Below the pieces are notes generated by a model. The model worked only from the letters and a program-made list of their open reading frames with translations. It was not told where the DNA came from and searched no databases. Of a stretch of 64,000 nucleotides of DNA, positions 18,729 through 27,845 are shown in pieces; the stretch's first letter is position 1; each line of letters starts with the position of its first letter. A program made the position numbers and the translations under genes. The DNA comes from an uncultured Odoribacter sp. GTDB taxonomy: Bacteria > Bacteroidota > Bacteroidia > Bacteroidales > Marinifilaceae. The stretch covers positions 62,001 to 126,000 of the forward strand of contig CAJTSF010000004.1 of NCBI GenBank assembly GCA_910578985.1. Reading direction: 5' to 3'.

Positions 18729-19541
18729 ATGAAAAACAGATACATCACATATATCGGTTTCTTTTTTATCCTTTGGATGCTGGCAGGCTGTGAAAAAGAA
18801 CATACGGGCTACTTGTTTACGGATAATGCCCGCTATCCGATAGACAGTTTGAAAATCAGCCGATTCGAGAGACTGTATCCGGATATTTACGAGTTAGAGG
18901 AACGGTTGAACAGTTATTCCGGAGAGATTCTTGACTCCTTGAATGCGTACCGGGAGGTAGAAGCGGAAGAGGAGAAAATCAACAAAGAACTCGACCGTCT
19001 GGAAAGCATCATGAATAAACAAGGGGATATCCTGAATGCCTACCTGGACCTGTTTGCGGATGAATCCGACGCGGATCCCGAAAGAGTGAAAGAATTGGAG
19101 AAAAATTGCGAAGAAGCTTATAAAGCTTATGCAACCTATCAAACCGAGGTGTATGACCCTGTATTCCAAATCCGGAACCGATTGGAAAAGAAAATCGAAG
19201 ACCTTTGCGCCGCTGCCGGCTTGGAAACGCCTTTCGCCATCGCCCGGGAGTTGGAAGAAAAGAAAAAACAGCTATCCCTGGATATTCCTTGGACCACCTC
19301 CTGCATTGAGCAGTTGCTCGGAACGCAACCGATTATCTACTCTTTGGAGGGCATTCACAGTGACCAAGGGGAAGCGGCAGCCGCCGATTTCGAACGCTAC
19401 CTCACCGTGATTGGCGGAGGACGGATGTATGTAGACACCAGAGTCAATTCGCCTGCCGGAAAATACACCGTTTCCCTCCGTGTCAGCAACGAAGGATTCA
19501 GTGTCGTGCTTACCGATATATTCACGTTTGTATTACAGTAA
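18729..19541 (+). CDS. Lipoprotein with long coiled coil, unknown function
   Basis: The ATG at 18729 gives 270 residues with a lipobox MLAGC (Cys21). I do not recognise a named family. Residues about 55-180 are highly charged and helical, with heptad-like leucines (LNSYSGEILDSLNAY; EEEKINKELDRLESIM), so a coiled coil is likely. The last 70 residues look like a beta sandwich (GKYTVSLRVSNEGFSVVLTD). It lies between the FAS1 gene and the thioredoxin gene in the same direction with short gaps, so it probably belongs to the transporter complex, perhaps as an extra surface subunit. Confidence 0.6.
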   Translation: MKNRYITYIGFFFILWMLAGCEKEHTGYLFTDNARYPIDSLKISRFERLYPDIYELEERLNSYSGEILDSLNAYREVEAEEEKINKELDRLESIMNKQGDILNAYLDLFADESDADPERVKELEKNCEEAYKAYATYQTEVYDPVFQIRNRLEKKIEDLCAAAGLETPFAIARELEEKKKQLSLDIPWTTSCIEQLLGTQPIIYSLEGIHSDQGEAAAADFERYLTVIGGGRMYVDTRVNSPAGKYTVSLRVSNEGFSVVLTDIFTFVLQ

Positions 19542-19554
19542 AAATAAATGAATC

Positions 19555-20832
19555 ATGAAATATATAAAATACTTGCTTACCGCTCTGCTCCTTATTGTGG
19601 CGAACAGTTTATTTGCCCAAATCGTATTTACGGAAGGAACATTCGAGGAAGCCTTGGCAAAGGCCAAAGCCGAAAAGAAAAACCTTTTCATCGACTTTTA
19701 TGCCGATTGGTGCGGTCCCTGTAAGGTGATGGCAACCCAGATATTCACGATTCCTCCGGTGGGGGACTACTTCAATGCGCATTTCATCAATTGCAAGTTG
19801 AACACCGAGGCGCCTGCCAACAGGGAAATGGTGAAACGTTACAAAGTGGAATCCCTCCCCACCATGATGTTCATCAACAGCAAGGGGGAGGTGTTGCAGA
19901 CCATTATCGGGGCTGTCGCTCCCGATGTGCTGATGCTTGAGGCGCAGATTGTGGAAGGGGAAGAGCTCTCGTTCGAAAAACTCTATGAGAAATCACGCAA
20001 AGAAAAGAAAAACACCGAACTCCAACAGAAATTGTTGATACGTGCGCCTCATTTTATCGGCACGCAGAAAGGGTATAACCAGGAAAAGTGGACGGTGCGC
20101 ATCGATGCCCTTTTCCCGGAATATCTCAAGACCAAAAAATTGGAAAATATGATCAATCCGACCGACTTTGCCATTATTTCCCTTTACCATCCCGAAACGG
20201 GCAAACAGGACGAGGTATTCGATTTCATGGTAAAGAACTATGACCGCTACTGTGAAGTCGTGGATAAGGGAACGGTGCAAAACCATCTCATCGGGCTTTA
20301 CAACAATTACATCCTGAAACTTTGCAGCCTTGGCAAAGCAGAATACAAGCAGTTGCTCGGACGCATCGGCGGCGACCTGCATGCCATTTACGCCGACGTG
20401 CCTTTCGGCGACCTGACGGCAGTCGAGGCGGTAACCCTGCTGGCGGACGGTTATTTCAATCTTTTCCGCCACGACCTGCCTGCCTTTTTCGAAAATATGG
20501 ACAAATACTTTGCAGGCGCCGGAAAGGCGTTGAACATCAATGATTACACCCAACCCATTGAAGACCTCTACGGCATCTATCAGGGCAATCTGCCGGATAA
20601 TGCCCGTCCGTTGTTGATGCCGTGGTTAGAGCGTGCGCTGACGTTCGACATGACTGCCCAACTGCGTGCCCGTCTCCTGATGCTGCTGGCTGAAAACCAA
20701 CAGAAAACCGGTGACACCGCCAAAGCCAAACAGAGCCTCAACCAAGCATTTATCGTCAGTGCCGGCATTCAGGAGGAAGCCGTGAAAGTGCAATTGCAGA
20801 ATATGATTCGTGAAAATCTGAATAACCTATGA
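19555..20832 (+). CDS. Periplasmic thioredoxin-like protein
   Basis: The protein has 425 residues with a signal peptide ending SLFAQ (about residue 22). The thioredoxin domain (about 25-135) contains DWCGPCK with Cys53 and Cys56 and the cis-proline region SLPTMMF. The remaining 290 residues form a helical region with no motif I know. CGPC is the reducing type of active site, so it may reduce disulfides of an imported substrate, if electrons reach the periplasm. The stop overlaps the start of the M16 gene by four bases (ATGA), which indicates translational coupling. Confidence 0.88.
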   Translation: MKYIKYLLTALLLIVANSLFAQIVFTEGTFEEALAKAKAEKKNLFIDFYADWCGPCKVMATQIFTIPPVGDYFNAHFINCKLNTEAPANREMVKRYKVESLPTMMFINSKGEVLQTIIGAVAPDVLMLEAQIVEGEELSFEKLYEKSRKEKKNTELQQKLLIRAPHFIGTQKGYNQEKWTVRIDALFPEYLKTKKLENMINPTDFAIISLYHPETGKQDEVFDFMVKNYDRYCEVVDKGTVQNHLIGLYNNYILKLCSLGKAEYKQLLGRIGGDLHAIYADVPFGDLTAVEAVTLLADGYFNLFRHDLPAFFENMDKYFAGAGKALNINDYTQPIEDLYGIYQGNLPDNARPLLMPWLERALTFDMTAQLRARLLMLLAENQQKTGDTAKAKQSLNQAFIVSAGIQEEAVKVQLQNMIRENLNNL

Positions 20833-23591
20833 GAATACTTCTCCTGATATTGCTGACTGTCTGCACCTGCCGTTTGTCGGTGGCGCAGGAAACGCCGTTC
20901 CGGCATGGTCGATTAGACAACGGTCTGACTTATTACGTCCGTGCCACGGGGGCATCCGCCGGGAAAGCCGACTTTTACCTGGTGCAGAATGTGGGTGCCT
21001 TGATGGAAGAAGACCATCAAAACGGGCTTGCCCACGTGCTGGAGCACATGGCTTTTCACGCCACGGAGAATTTTCCGGAGGGCGTGCCCGCCTTTTTGAA
21101 GCGGCGGGGCATCCGGGATTTGAATGCCTACACGGGAGCCGATGAGACGGTCTACCACATCAACGGCGTCCCGACGGCAGACCGGGGACTGGTAGACTCC
21201 TGCCTGCTCATACTTCACGACTGGTCGGGATTCCTGCAACTCCGTGCCGATGAAATGGAAATCGAGCGCAAGGTCATCCTCGAAGAGCGGCGCCAGGGAA
21301 TGGACCTCTCGCAGCGCATGCAGAGCAAGCTGAATGCCTATCTCTACAACCACAGCAAATATGCCACGCATGACGTTATCGGAACGCCGGAAGTGCTGAA
21401 CCATTTCACGCCCGATGAAGTGCGTGCTTATTACCACGATTTCTATCGTCCGGACCAGCAGGCGCTCATTGTCCTCGGCGACATTGACCCAGCGGCAGTG
21501 GAAGCCGGCTTGAAACGTCTCTTTTCCGACATTCCGAAACGCGTCAATCCCAAACCGCGGGTGGTCTATACCATTCCAGACAACGAGCAGCCCGAATACT
21601 GCCGGCTCATCGATGAGGACATCCCCCAGAATGCCGTTGTGTTGATGAAACGTTTCCGGAAACCGGAAATCCGCACGCTGAATGAACAGATTAAAGACCA
21701 GTTGTGCCGGGAGTTCTACAACCAAATCGTCGGTGAACGTCTGAACGAGTTTATTCAGGAAGAGGATGCCTCTTTCCTGAGCGCACAGGCGGGTGTCCAC
21801 GATATGGTACGCGGCTACGAAGGGCAGAACATCGCCGTCACGCCGTTGCCCGGCATGGAGGAGGAAGCGGTGCGGCAGGTGTTGGAACAGCTTGAGCGCA
21901 TCCACCGTTATGCCATCACGGACGGGAAGTTGAAAGAACTGACGGACAACTACCGCCTGGGGCTGAAACAGTCGGTCGCCATGCTCAACCGTATGCCCAA
22001 CAGCGTATATTTGAAAATCTACCAGGACAACTTCCTGCTCGGCTACCCTTTGGCTGATGTGGCGGCGAAACTGGATGCCACCTGGCATCTCCTCGATTCC
22101 ATCGACAGCCGTGCCGTGCATGCCTGGCTCGACCGTTGGAATGCCGGCGACCTGAACCGCGTATATGCCGTGCAGGGCAACAATCCGGACTATCCTTTCC
22201 CGGACCGTGAAAGCCTGACACGACTGATTCGCGAGGCCCGCAGCACATCTCCGGAACCTTATGCGCAGGCTCTCGGCGACACATTGCCGCCCCTGATGGA
22301 TTTTGTGCCTGCCGCCGGCGCCATTGTCAGGACCAAAGCGTTGAAACCCCTCGGGGCGGAAGAGTGGACGCTGGACAACGGTGCCAGGGTCTACTATAAA
22401 TACACCGATTATGAAAGCGGGGAATTCAACCTCTTGGCGGGAAGTCGCGGAGGACGTTCCCTGCTGCCGGCGGAAGACCTGCCGTCCGCGGATGCGCTGA
22501 ACACCCTTTTCCTGCAATACGGTTTATACAAACATCCTGCCCGGCAACTGAATGCCATCATGCGAGGGCACAACATCGACATCAACATCAATCTCGGCGA
22601 ACGCTCGGAAAGCATCAATTGCAGCAGCACGCGCGACGATGCGGAGATTGCTTTCCGGTTTTTCTACCTGACCGTCGTGCATCCCCGGTTCAGCCGTCCG
22701 GACTTCGACAAATACGTGCGGGCAAACAAAATCCGCCATGCCTATGCCAAGCCCACCACGGAAGACTCGATTGCTTCCCTCATGCGTGAGGTGCACACTG
22801 TTCCCTCCCCCCGTGTCCGTCAGGTCGATACGGCTTATTATGCGGCGATGGATTACGACCGGATGGTGGAAATCTTCGACGAACGTTTTCGCAATGCCGC
22901 CGACTTCTCTTTCTATCTCGTCGGCGACCTGCCCCGTGAGGAGGCGCGCCGACTGGTGGAAACCTACATCGCCTCCCTGCCCACCCGCAACGTCCGTGAA
23001 ACACCGATTGACCATCAATATGCCAGCACGGCATCCGTCACACGTGACATCCGTTTGGGCTTGCCCGAGGAGAAATACATGGTCAGCATCGAATACAAGA
23101 ACCGTCTGAAGACCAAGGAAGCGGATAAAATCTGCCTCCATATCCTGCGGAAATATTTCGACAACCTTTTCCGGCAGATCATCCGCGAGGACGAAGGCGC
23201 CTCTTACGGGGTAAACATCCATACGGAGGCGGAAGACTATCCCTTTTATGAGCAGACCTTTGCCGTGCAGTTTGAAAGCTCGCAGGCGAAAGGTCCCCGG
23301 ATGCGGCAGATTGTCCGCGACCAAATCGATCGGTTTCTGGAAGAGGGACTCTCCGAAGACGATGCCGAATACTATCGCCTGCTGCTCAAAAAAGAACATC
23401 AGGAGGCTTTTGCCGAAAAGAACGTGGCGTATTGGACGGAAAACCTGCAATTCTACAACCGTACGCACACCCGACTCGACGACCCCCGTTATTTCGACGG
23501 CATCATCGACAAAATCCGCGCGAAAGACATCGTCGCCTTTGCCCGCAGATTTTTCGGCACGGCGCAATGTATTGATATAGTCATTTATTAA
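20829..23591 (+). CDS. M16-family (pitrilysin-type) periplasmic zinc peptidase
   Basis: The protein has 920 residues with a signal peptide ending LSVAQ (residue 20). The inverted zinc motif HVLEH (69-73) and a downstream ERKVILEERR with the third Glu ligand mark the active N-terminal M16 domain. An inactive M16 half follows in the C-terminal part (MVSIEYKNRLKTKEADKI). M16 enzymes enclose and cut short or unfolded polypeptides. As last gene of the SusC/SusD-thioredoxin operon, it may digest the imported ligand after reduction. The closest known analogy is FusC, the M16 peptidase of the ferredoxin uptake system of Pectobacterium; homology of the systems is not claimed. Confidence 0.94.
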   Translation: MRILLLILLTVCTCRLSVAQETPFRHGRLDNGLTYYVRATGASAGKADFYLVQNVGALMEEDHQNGLAHVLEHMAFHATENFPEGVPAFLKRRGIRDLNAYTGADETVYHINGVPTADRGLVDSCLLILHDWSGFLQLRADEMEIERKVILEERRQGMDLSQRMQSKLNAYLYNHSKYATHDVIGTPEVLNHFTPDEVRAYYHDFYRPDQQALIVLGDIDPAAVEAGLKRLFSDIPKRVNPKPRVVYTIPDNEQPEYCRLIDEDIPQNAVVLMKRFRKPEIRTLNEQIKDQLCREFYNQIVGERLNEFIQEEDASFLSAQAGVHDMVRGYEGQNIAVTPLPGMEEEAVRQVLEQLERIHRYAITDGKLKELTDNYRLGLKQSVAMLNRMPNSVYLKIYQDNFLLGYPLADVAAKLDATWHLLDSIDSRAVHAWLDRWNAGDLNRVYAVQGNNPDYPFPDRESLTRLIREARSTSPEPYAQALGDTLPPLMDFVPAAGAIVRTKALKPLGAEEWTLDNGARVYYKYTDYESGEFNLLAGSRGGRSLLPAEDLPSADALNTLFLQYGLYKHPARQLNAIMRGHNIDININLGERSESINCSSTRDDAEIAFRFFYLTVVHPRFSRPDFDKYVRANKIRHAYAKPTTEDSIASLMREVHTVPSPRVRQVDTAYYAAMDYDRMVEIFDERFRNAADFSFYLVGDLPREEARRLVETYIASLPTRNVRETPIDHQYASTASVTRDIRLGLPEEKYMVSIEYKNRLKTKEADKICLHILRKYFDNLFRQIIREDEGASYGVNIHTEAEDYPFYEQTFAVQFESSQAKGPRMRQIVRDQIDRFLEEGLSEDDAEYYRLLLKKEHQEAFAEKNVAYWTENLQFYNRTHTRLDDPRYFDGIIDKIRAKDIVAFARRFFGTAQCIDIVIY

Positions 23592-23640
23592 TTTTTATTC
23601 TAAGTTCAATTGTAGTATTAATCCTTTAAATTTTAAAATC

Positions 23641-24402
23641 ATGAAAAACATTTGGATCATGTTGCTTTTAGTGTGCAGTGCGTGTGCGTTTACCGCCTGC
23701 AATGATGATGACAAAACAGAACCGCAGACGCCCAAGCGCCTTGCCAAAATGATTTCTTCAGCCCCTAATGGCACGACTTCAGAGTATGTGCTGACTTACA
23801 AAGACAAGCAAATCGAAACCATCAAGTTGGTGACGAAAGGAGAGGGGGAGGAGTCTTTGGAAACGACTTACAAAGTGAAACAGGCAGAAAATAAAGTGAC
23901 GATGGATAACGGGTCGGATGCTTTTGTCTACACCTTGAAGGACGGGAAAGTGTCGGGAAGCAATGCGTATGAAACGGATTACAGATGGGAGTATGATGCT
24001 GAGGGATTTCTGGCTTCTGTTATAGCCATATATCCCGGAGAGGAGGAAGGACAGGAACCGACAGAAGAAGAAGTTTTGAAATATGTTTATTCAAAGGATA
24101 AGAATTTGGATGAAATAAGCGGACCCGGTTTGGAATTCGGAACAGCAAAGAATGTTGTGAATGGAGTGGATCCGGTGGTGTGTATATACAGATTTTTCCT
24201 TACCGCTATGAATGACGAGGATTTCTTCCCGCATTTGTTGGGGCTCTGCGGAAATTCCTCGGCTAATCTCCCGATAGCCTCGAATGCTATGTATGGAAAT
24301 GCTCCGATTACATATACATGGGAAGAGTGGGGCGGAGTAAAATCGATAACCTATACGAGTGAGGAAGAGGTTTCGACCCTTGTTTTTGAGTATGAAGATT
24401 AA
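23641..24402 (+). CDS. Lipoprotein, possibly DUF4595-like
   Basis: The protein has 253 residues with a lipobox FTAC (Cys20) followed by NDDDK. An acidic stretch at this place is the usual surface-export signal of Bacteroidetes lipoproteins. The mature part repeats short strands of the kind YVLTYKDKQIETIKL, YTLKDGKVSGS and YEYDAEG-like WEYDAEGFLASV. This resembles the DUF4595/YD-like lipoproteins common in Bacteroidales; the family name is a guess. Function is unknown. It follows the M16 gene by 49 bases but has its own terminator. Confidence 0.65.
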   Translation: MKNIWIMLLLVCSACAFTACNDDDKTEPQTPKRLAKMISSAPNGTTSEYVLTYKDKQIETIKLVTKGEGEESLETTYKVKQAENKVTMDNGSDAFVYTLKDGKVSGSNAYETDYRWEYDAEGFLASVIAIYPGEEEGQEPTEEEVLKYVYSKDKNLDEISGPGLEFGTAKNVVNGVDPVVCIYRFFLTAMNDEDFFPHLLGLCGNSSANLPIASNAMYGNAPITYTWEEWGGVKSITYTSEEEVSTLVFEYED

Positions 24403-24441
24403 TGTACTCTTTTGAATATCAGACAAGTTATTGTTGATTGT

Positions 24442-24477
24442 AAAAACAGTCCGGTACAACGCCGGGCTGTTTTTTTT
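24442..24477 (+). terminator. Terminator after the lipoprotein gene
   Basis: CAGTCCGG (24447-24454) pairs with CCGGGCTG around a short loop, flanked by A and T runs (24461-24477 includes the T run). Confidence 0.85.
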
Positions 24478-24733
24478 GTCTTGGTTGCGTGTGAATGCAA
24501 GATGTTATCGTGTGAATGTCATGGTCTTCTCATGGATCAAACTTGGTGCTCATTCGGTGCCCTTTCGGAGCAAGGTGCGCAGGGACCGACTTTGATTCCA
24601 ACGAGACAGGTAGGGGGAAGGAGGGTGACTCTTCTTTTGAGCATGATTGCAACTTTTTGCAGCAATAAAAGAGGGCTGGGGTGAACTTTTTGAAAGAAAT
24701 GCCGTATATTTGAGGCGTAGAACAACACAAAGC
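24478..24733. other. Gene-free region with a -7 box at 24705
   Basis: No gene is supported. Short minus-strand frames have no start signal. TATATTTG at 24705-24712 fits the -7 consensus and would start transcription near 24719, just before the ATG at 24734. No -33 box at the usual distance is seen. Confidence 0.5.
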
Positions 24734-25138
24734 ATGAAAGGTGCGTTGATTGGCATATTATTCCTGTTGTTTTCCGGTTGGTGGGGATCGGGAGAAGAGG
24801 GATATGTCCGGGTTGAAGAGCTGCAGCAGGAGGGAATGGAGCGGGTGGAAGCGGGGAAGATGGACAGACAGGAAGACAAGGTTGTCCGTGTGTTGGCGGA
24901 GGCGAACCGGTATGCGGAGGTGGCGGTGGAGAGTATCGGGGCAGGCATTGGGCAGGGGACGAGAAGGCATCGCACGGGAGGAGGCGGATGGGAGAAGTGT
25001 CTGGAACGCCTGCTTTCGGAACAGGAAGTCACACAGCATACGTTTTATAAAACGACGGAGGCGCAGACCGAAGAGTGCGCCGCCCGTTTGAAGAGCGCGG
25101 GGTATTATATATACGCTTTGCGCAAGATTCTCATTTAG
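24734..25138 (+). CDS. Hypothetical secreted or membrane-anchored small protein
   Basis: The ATG at 24734 gives 134 residues and starts 21 bases after a TATATTTG -7 box. An in-frame start at 24647 would precede that promoter. The N-terminus is hydrophobic (GALIGILFLLFSG) and serves as a signal peptide or anchor. The rest is charged and probably helical, with a Gly-rich turn (RTGGGGWEK) and a C-terminal basic helix. I recognise no family. Confidence 0.5.
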   Translation: MKGALIGILFLLFSGWWGSGEEGYVRVEELQQEGMERVEAGKMDRQEDKVVRVLAEANRYAEVAVESIGAGIGQGTRRHRTGGGGWEKCLERLLSEQEVTQHTFYKTTEAQTEECAARLKSAGYYIYALRKILI

Positions 25139-25204
25139 GCGGTGATTATACATTGAGGCGTAGGGAAATTCAGTTTATTTATTTTTAATTTCAAATGTAT
25201 AGTC

Positions 25205-25729
25205 ATGGAAAAATATAAAACCATTCATGAAGAAATCGAGAGTGCCACTAATCGGGATGTGGCGAAACAAGTGAATATATCGTTGGTTGCCGTTGCGGTG
25301 ATCGTTGCGGGGGTGTTGTTCGGGCTGTGGGGGATGACGTTCGAGGATCCGAACAGTTCCATGCCGACTTTCCTGTTTACGGCATCGACGTTGTTCGGGT
25401 TGGGCGGGGTGGTTAAATTGCTCACCAGCCGGAACGGGTATGTGTACCGGCCGACGAAGAGCCGTTTGAAGCCGCTGACCGTGTATTACGATGTGCATGC
25501 GAGCGACGAATTGCAGAACGCCTTGCAGATGAAACGCCCGGAGGTGTTGGGGCAGTTGAGGCGGGTGAAGGACAACGGGGTGAAGGTGCAGGCGCTGGTG
25601 TCGTCGGACAACCGGTTTGCGGCGGTGCAGGTGCTGGAGTATGTGCCTTATGCTTTTGAGGCGGTCACTCCGGTGATGTATTTCAAAGAGGAGGAAGCCC
25701 GCCGGTTGAGTGCCGTCCTCAAGGGATGA
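25205..25729 (+). CDS. Hypothetical membrane protein with two transmembrane segments
   Basis: The protein has 174 residues. A 24-residue cytoplasmic lead is followed by two membrane segments (about 25-44, VAVAVIVAGVLFGLW, and 56-75, FLFTASTLFGLGG). A soluble domain of about 95 residues follows (ending with PVMYFKEEEARRLSAVLKG). I do not recognise the family. It is expressed in the same direction as the preceding small gene and shares with it a promoter-proximal motif, TTGAGGCGTAG. Confidence 0.6.
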   Translation: MEKYKTIHEEIESATNRDVAKQVNISLVAVAVIVAGVLFGLWGMTFEDPNSSMPTFLFTASTLFGLGGVVKLLTSRNGYVYRPTKSRLKPLTVYYDVHASDELQNALQMKRPEVLGQLRRVKDNGVKVQALVSSDNRFAAVQVLEYVPYAFEAVTPVMYFKEEEARRLSAVLKG

Positions 25730-25784
25730 GGCGGGGATACCGGAGGGTTTAACTTTTTTTTAACCGCCGGATGAGGATGAAAAA

Positions 25785-25816
25785 ATTGTAAACTGTCGTT
25801 TTAATTGGTAGTTTTG
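25785..25816 (+). promoter_or_regulatory. trxB promoter (ATTG-N20-TAGTTTTG)
   Basis: TAGTTTTG at 25809-25816 fits the -7 consensus, and ATTG at 25785-25788 lies 20 bases upstream as an imperfect -33 box. Confidence 0.65.
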
Positions 25817-25857
25817 TAGCGCGTTAAACAGAATATGAATTTTAAATGACGATAGTT

Positions 25858-26811
25858 ATGGCAGAAGCAATGGAAAAAATCAAGTGTTTGATTATCGGTT
25901 CCGGTCCCGCCGGTTATACCGCAGCTATTTACGCCGCACGTGCGAATTTGAATCCGGTGGTTTACACCGGCATGCAGATGGGCGGCCAGTTGACCACGAC
26001 CACCGAGGTGGAGAACTTTCCGGGCTATCCGGAAGGGGTGACCGGTCCGGTGTTGATGGAAGATTTGAAGAAGCAGGCGGAGCGTTTCGGGACGGATATC
26101 CGTTTCGGTATTGTGACGGACGTCGATTTTTCAGGACATCCCCACAAGGTGACGGTGGACGGCAGCAAACAGATTGAGGCGGATGCCGTGATTATCGCAA
26201 CGGGTGCTTCGGCTAAGTATCTGGGATTGCCGTCGGAGGAGAAGTTTCGCGGGATGGGCGTGAGCGCCTGTGCCACGTGCGACGGTTTCTTCTACCGCGG
26301 GAAGGATGTGGCTGTCGTGGGCGGCGGCGATACGGCTTGCGAGGAGGCCACTTATCTGGCGGGATTGTGCCGCAAGGTATATCTGATTGTGCGCAAGAAC
26401 TACCTGCGTGCTTCCAAGGCGATGCAGGAGCGGGTGTTCAAGACGGAAAACATCGAGGTGTTGTTCGAGCATAATACGCTGGAACTGACCGGTTCGGATA
26501 TGGGAGTCGAGGGCGCGCGCCTGGTGTACCACAAAGGCGAGGCGGACGAGGCGGTGAAAGAGATTAAAATCGACGGTTTCTTTTTGGCCATCGGGCATCA
26601 TCCCAATTCCGAAGTGTTCAGCAAATACGTGAAAGTGGACGAGCAGGGCTATATCGTTACCGAAGGGGCTTCCACCCGCACGAATGTGCCGGGCGTATTC
26701 GCCGCCGGTGATATCATGGACCCGGTTTACCGCCAGGGTATCGCCGCCGCCGGTTCCGGTTGCCGCGCCGCTATCGATGCGGAACGTTATATCGGAGAAC
26801 TCGCCCATTGA
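25858..26811 (+). CDS. trxB: Thioredoxin reductase
   Basis: An NADPH- and FAD-dependent enzyme that reduces thioredoxin in the cytoplasm. The FAD motif IIGSGPAGYTAAIYAARA lies near the start, the redox pair is CATC (SACATCDGFF), the NADPH motif is VVGGGDTACEEA, and the FAD end motif is GVFAAGDIMD. The ATG at 25858 gives 317 residues; the in-frame ATG at 25846 would add four. It has its own promoter. The next gene begins immediately after its stop, so the two are probably co-transcribed. Confidence 0.95.
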   Translation: MAEAMEKIKCLIIGSGPAGYTAAIYAARANLNPVVYTGMQMGGQLTTTTEVENFPGYPEGVTGPVLMEDLKKQAERFGTDIRFGIVTDVDFSGHPHKVTVDGSKQIEADAVIIATGASAKYLGLPSEEKFRGMGVSACATCDGFFYRGKDVAVVGGGDTACEEATYLAGLCRKVYLIVRKNYLRASKAMQERVFKTENIEVLFEHNTLELTGSDMGVEGARLVYHKGEADEAVKEIKIDGFFLAIGHHPNSEVFSKYVKVDEQGYIVTEGASTRTNVPGVFAAGDIMDPVYRQGIAAAGSGCRAAIDAERYIGELAH

Positions 26812-26815
26812 TAAC

Positions 26816-27817
26816 GTGAATATACGAATAGGAGATATTGTCCGTTTCCTGACGGATAAGCTGGAGGGGAAGGTGACCGGTATTTTGGACCATTCCACTG
26901 TGAATGTTTACGTGGAGGAGTATGGGTTTGAAATACCGGCATCCGTGCATGACCTGGTGGTGATTCACACCGTCGCCGCGCCTTCCGCCGAAGGCGGTGC
27001 CGTCGCCGGTCAGCCTTTGAAGCAGGTGGACATGCTGTCGGCGGATACGCTTTTTCTGGCGGTGGTGCCGGATAATTTCAACCAATTGACGGCTTCCCGC
27101 TTCGAGTTGTTTGTGGTGAACGATACGGCGCAGACCTGCCTCTACACCGTGGCTTTCCGCCGGGGGGAGAGATATACGGGAGTGGTTGCCGGCAATTGCC
27201 CGCCGGATGCGGCGGCTTCTGTGGGTTCCTATTCCCTGAAAGATATTGATGCCGACATCAAGGCTATCCGTATCCAGGCGTTGTTTTTCCAGAAGGGGAC
27301 CACACAGCCAAAGCCTCCGGTGGACGAGGAGGTGAGAATCGGGGCTGCCACCCTTTGCAAGGCGGGGGCTTACAAACATGCCCGCTGGTTCAACGGCATT
27401 TCCCTGCTCCGCCCGCTGGGCAAGGAGCAAACCGTGGATTTGGAAGAGATGGACGTGAAGCAGCTGGCGGAAGCCATCCGGGAGAAAAAGGCGGCGGACG
27501 TGCCGGCGAATTGTCCGGCGAAGGCGCCCGTGGGCAATGTGCTGGAGATAGACCTCCACAGCCATGAGATCCTTGAAACCACGGCAGGCATGGATAACCG
27601 CGATATCCTCGAATACCAGCTCGAGGTGTTCCGCCGGACGATGGAGGAGTGCAAACTCCGCCGGGGACAGCGGATTGTCTTTATCCACGGGAAGGGCGAC
27701 GGCGTATTGCGGCAGCGCATCCTGTGGGAGTTGCAGAGCAAGTATAAGCGGCACCATCATCAGGACGCCTCTTTCAAGCAATACGGATACGGGGCGACGC
27801 TGGTCACCATCAAATAA
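26816..27817 (+). CDS. DUF2027 and Smr-domain protein
   Basis: The protein has 333 residues from a GTG at 26816, chosen because relatives begin M-N-I-x-I-G-D-x-V-R-F-L. An ATG at 26777 within trxB is an alternative. The N-terminal part is a small beta domain (IRIGDIVRFLTDKLEGKVTG) followed by the DUF2027 region. The last 90 residues are an Smr domain with IDLHSHEI and FIHGKGDGVLR, a fold linked to nucleic-acid nicking in MutS2 and related proteins. The protein is common in Bacteroidetes but its role is unproven. It starts five bases after trxB. Confidence 0.85.
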   Translation: MNIRIGDIVRFLTDKLEGKVTGILDHSTVNVYVEEYGFEIPASVHDLVVIHTVAAPSAEGGAVAGQPLKQVDMLSADTLFLAVVPDNFNQLTASRFELFVVNDTAQTCLYTVAFRRGERYTGVVAGNCPPDAAASVGSYSLKDIDADIKAIRIQALFFQKGTTQPKPPVDEEVRIGAATLCKAGAYKHARWFNGISLLRPLGKEQTVDLEEMDVKQLAEAIREKKAADVPANCPAKAPVGNVLEIDLHSHEILETTAGMDNRDILEYQLEVFRRTMEECKLRRGQRIVFIHGKGDGVLRQRILWELQSKYKRHHHQDASFKQYGYGATLVTIK

Positions 27818-27845
27818 ACGATTTACAATCATTAAATGTTCAGAT

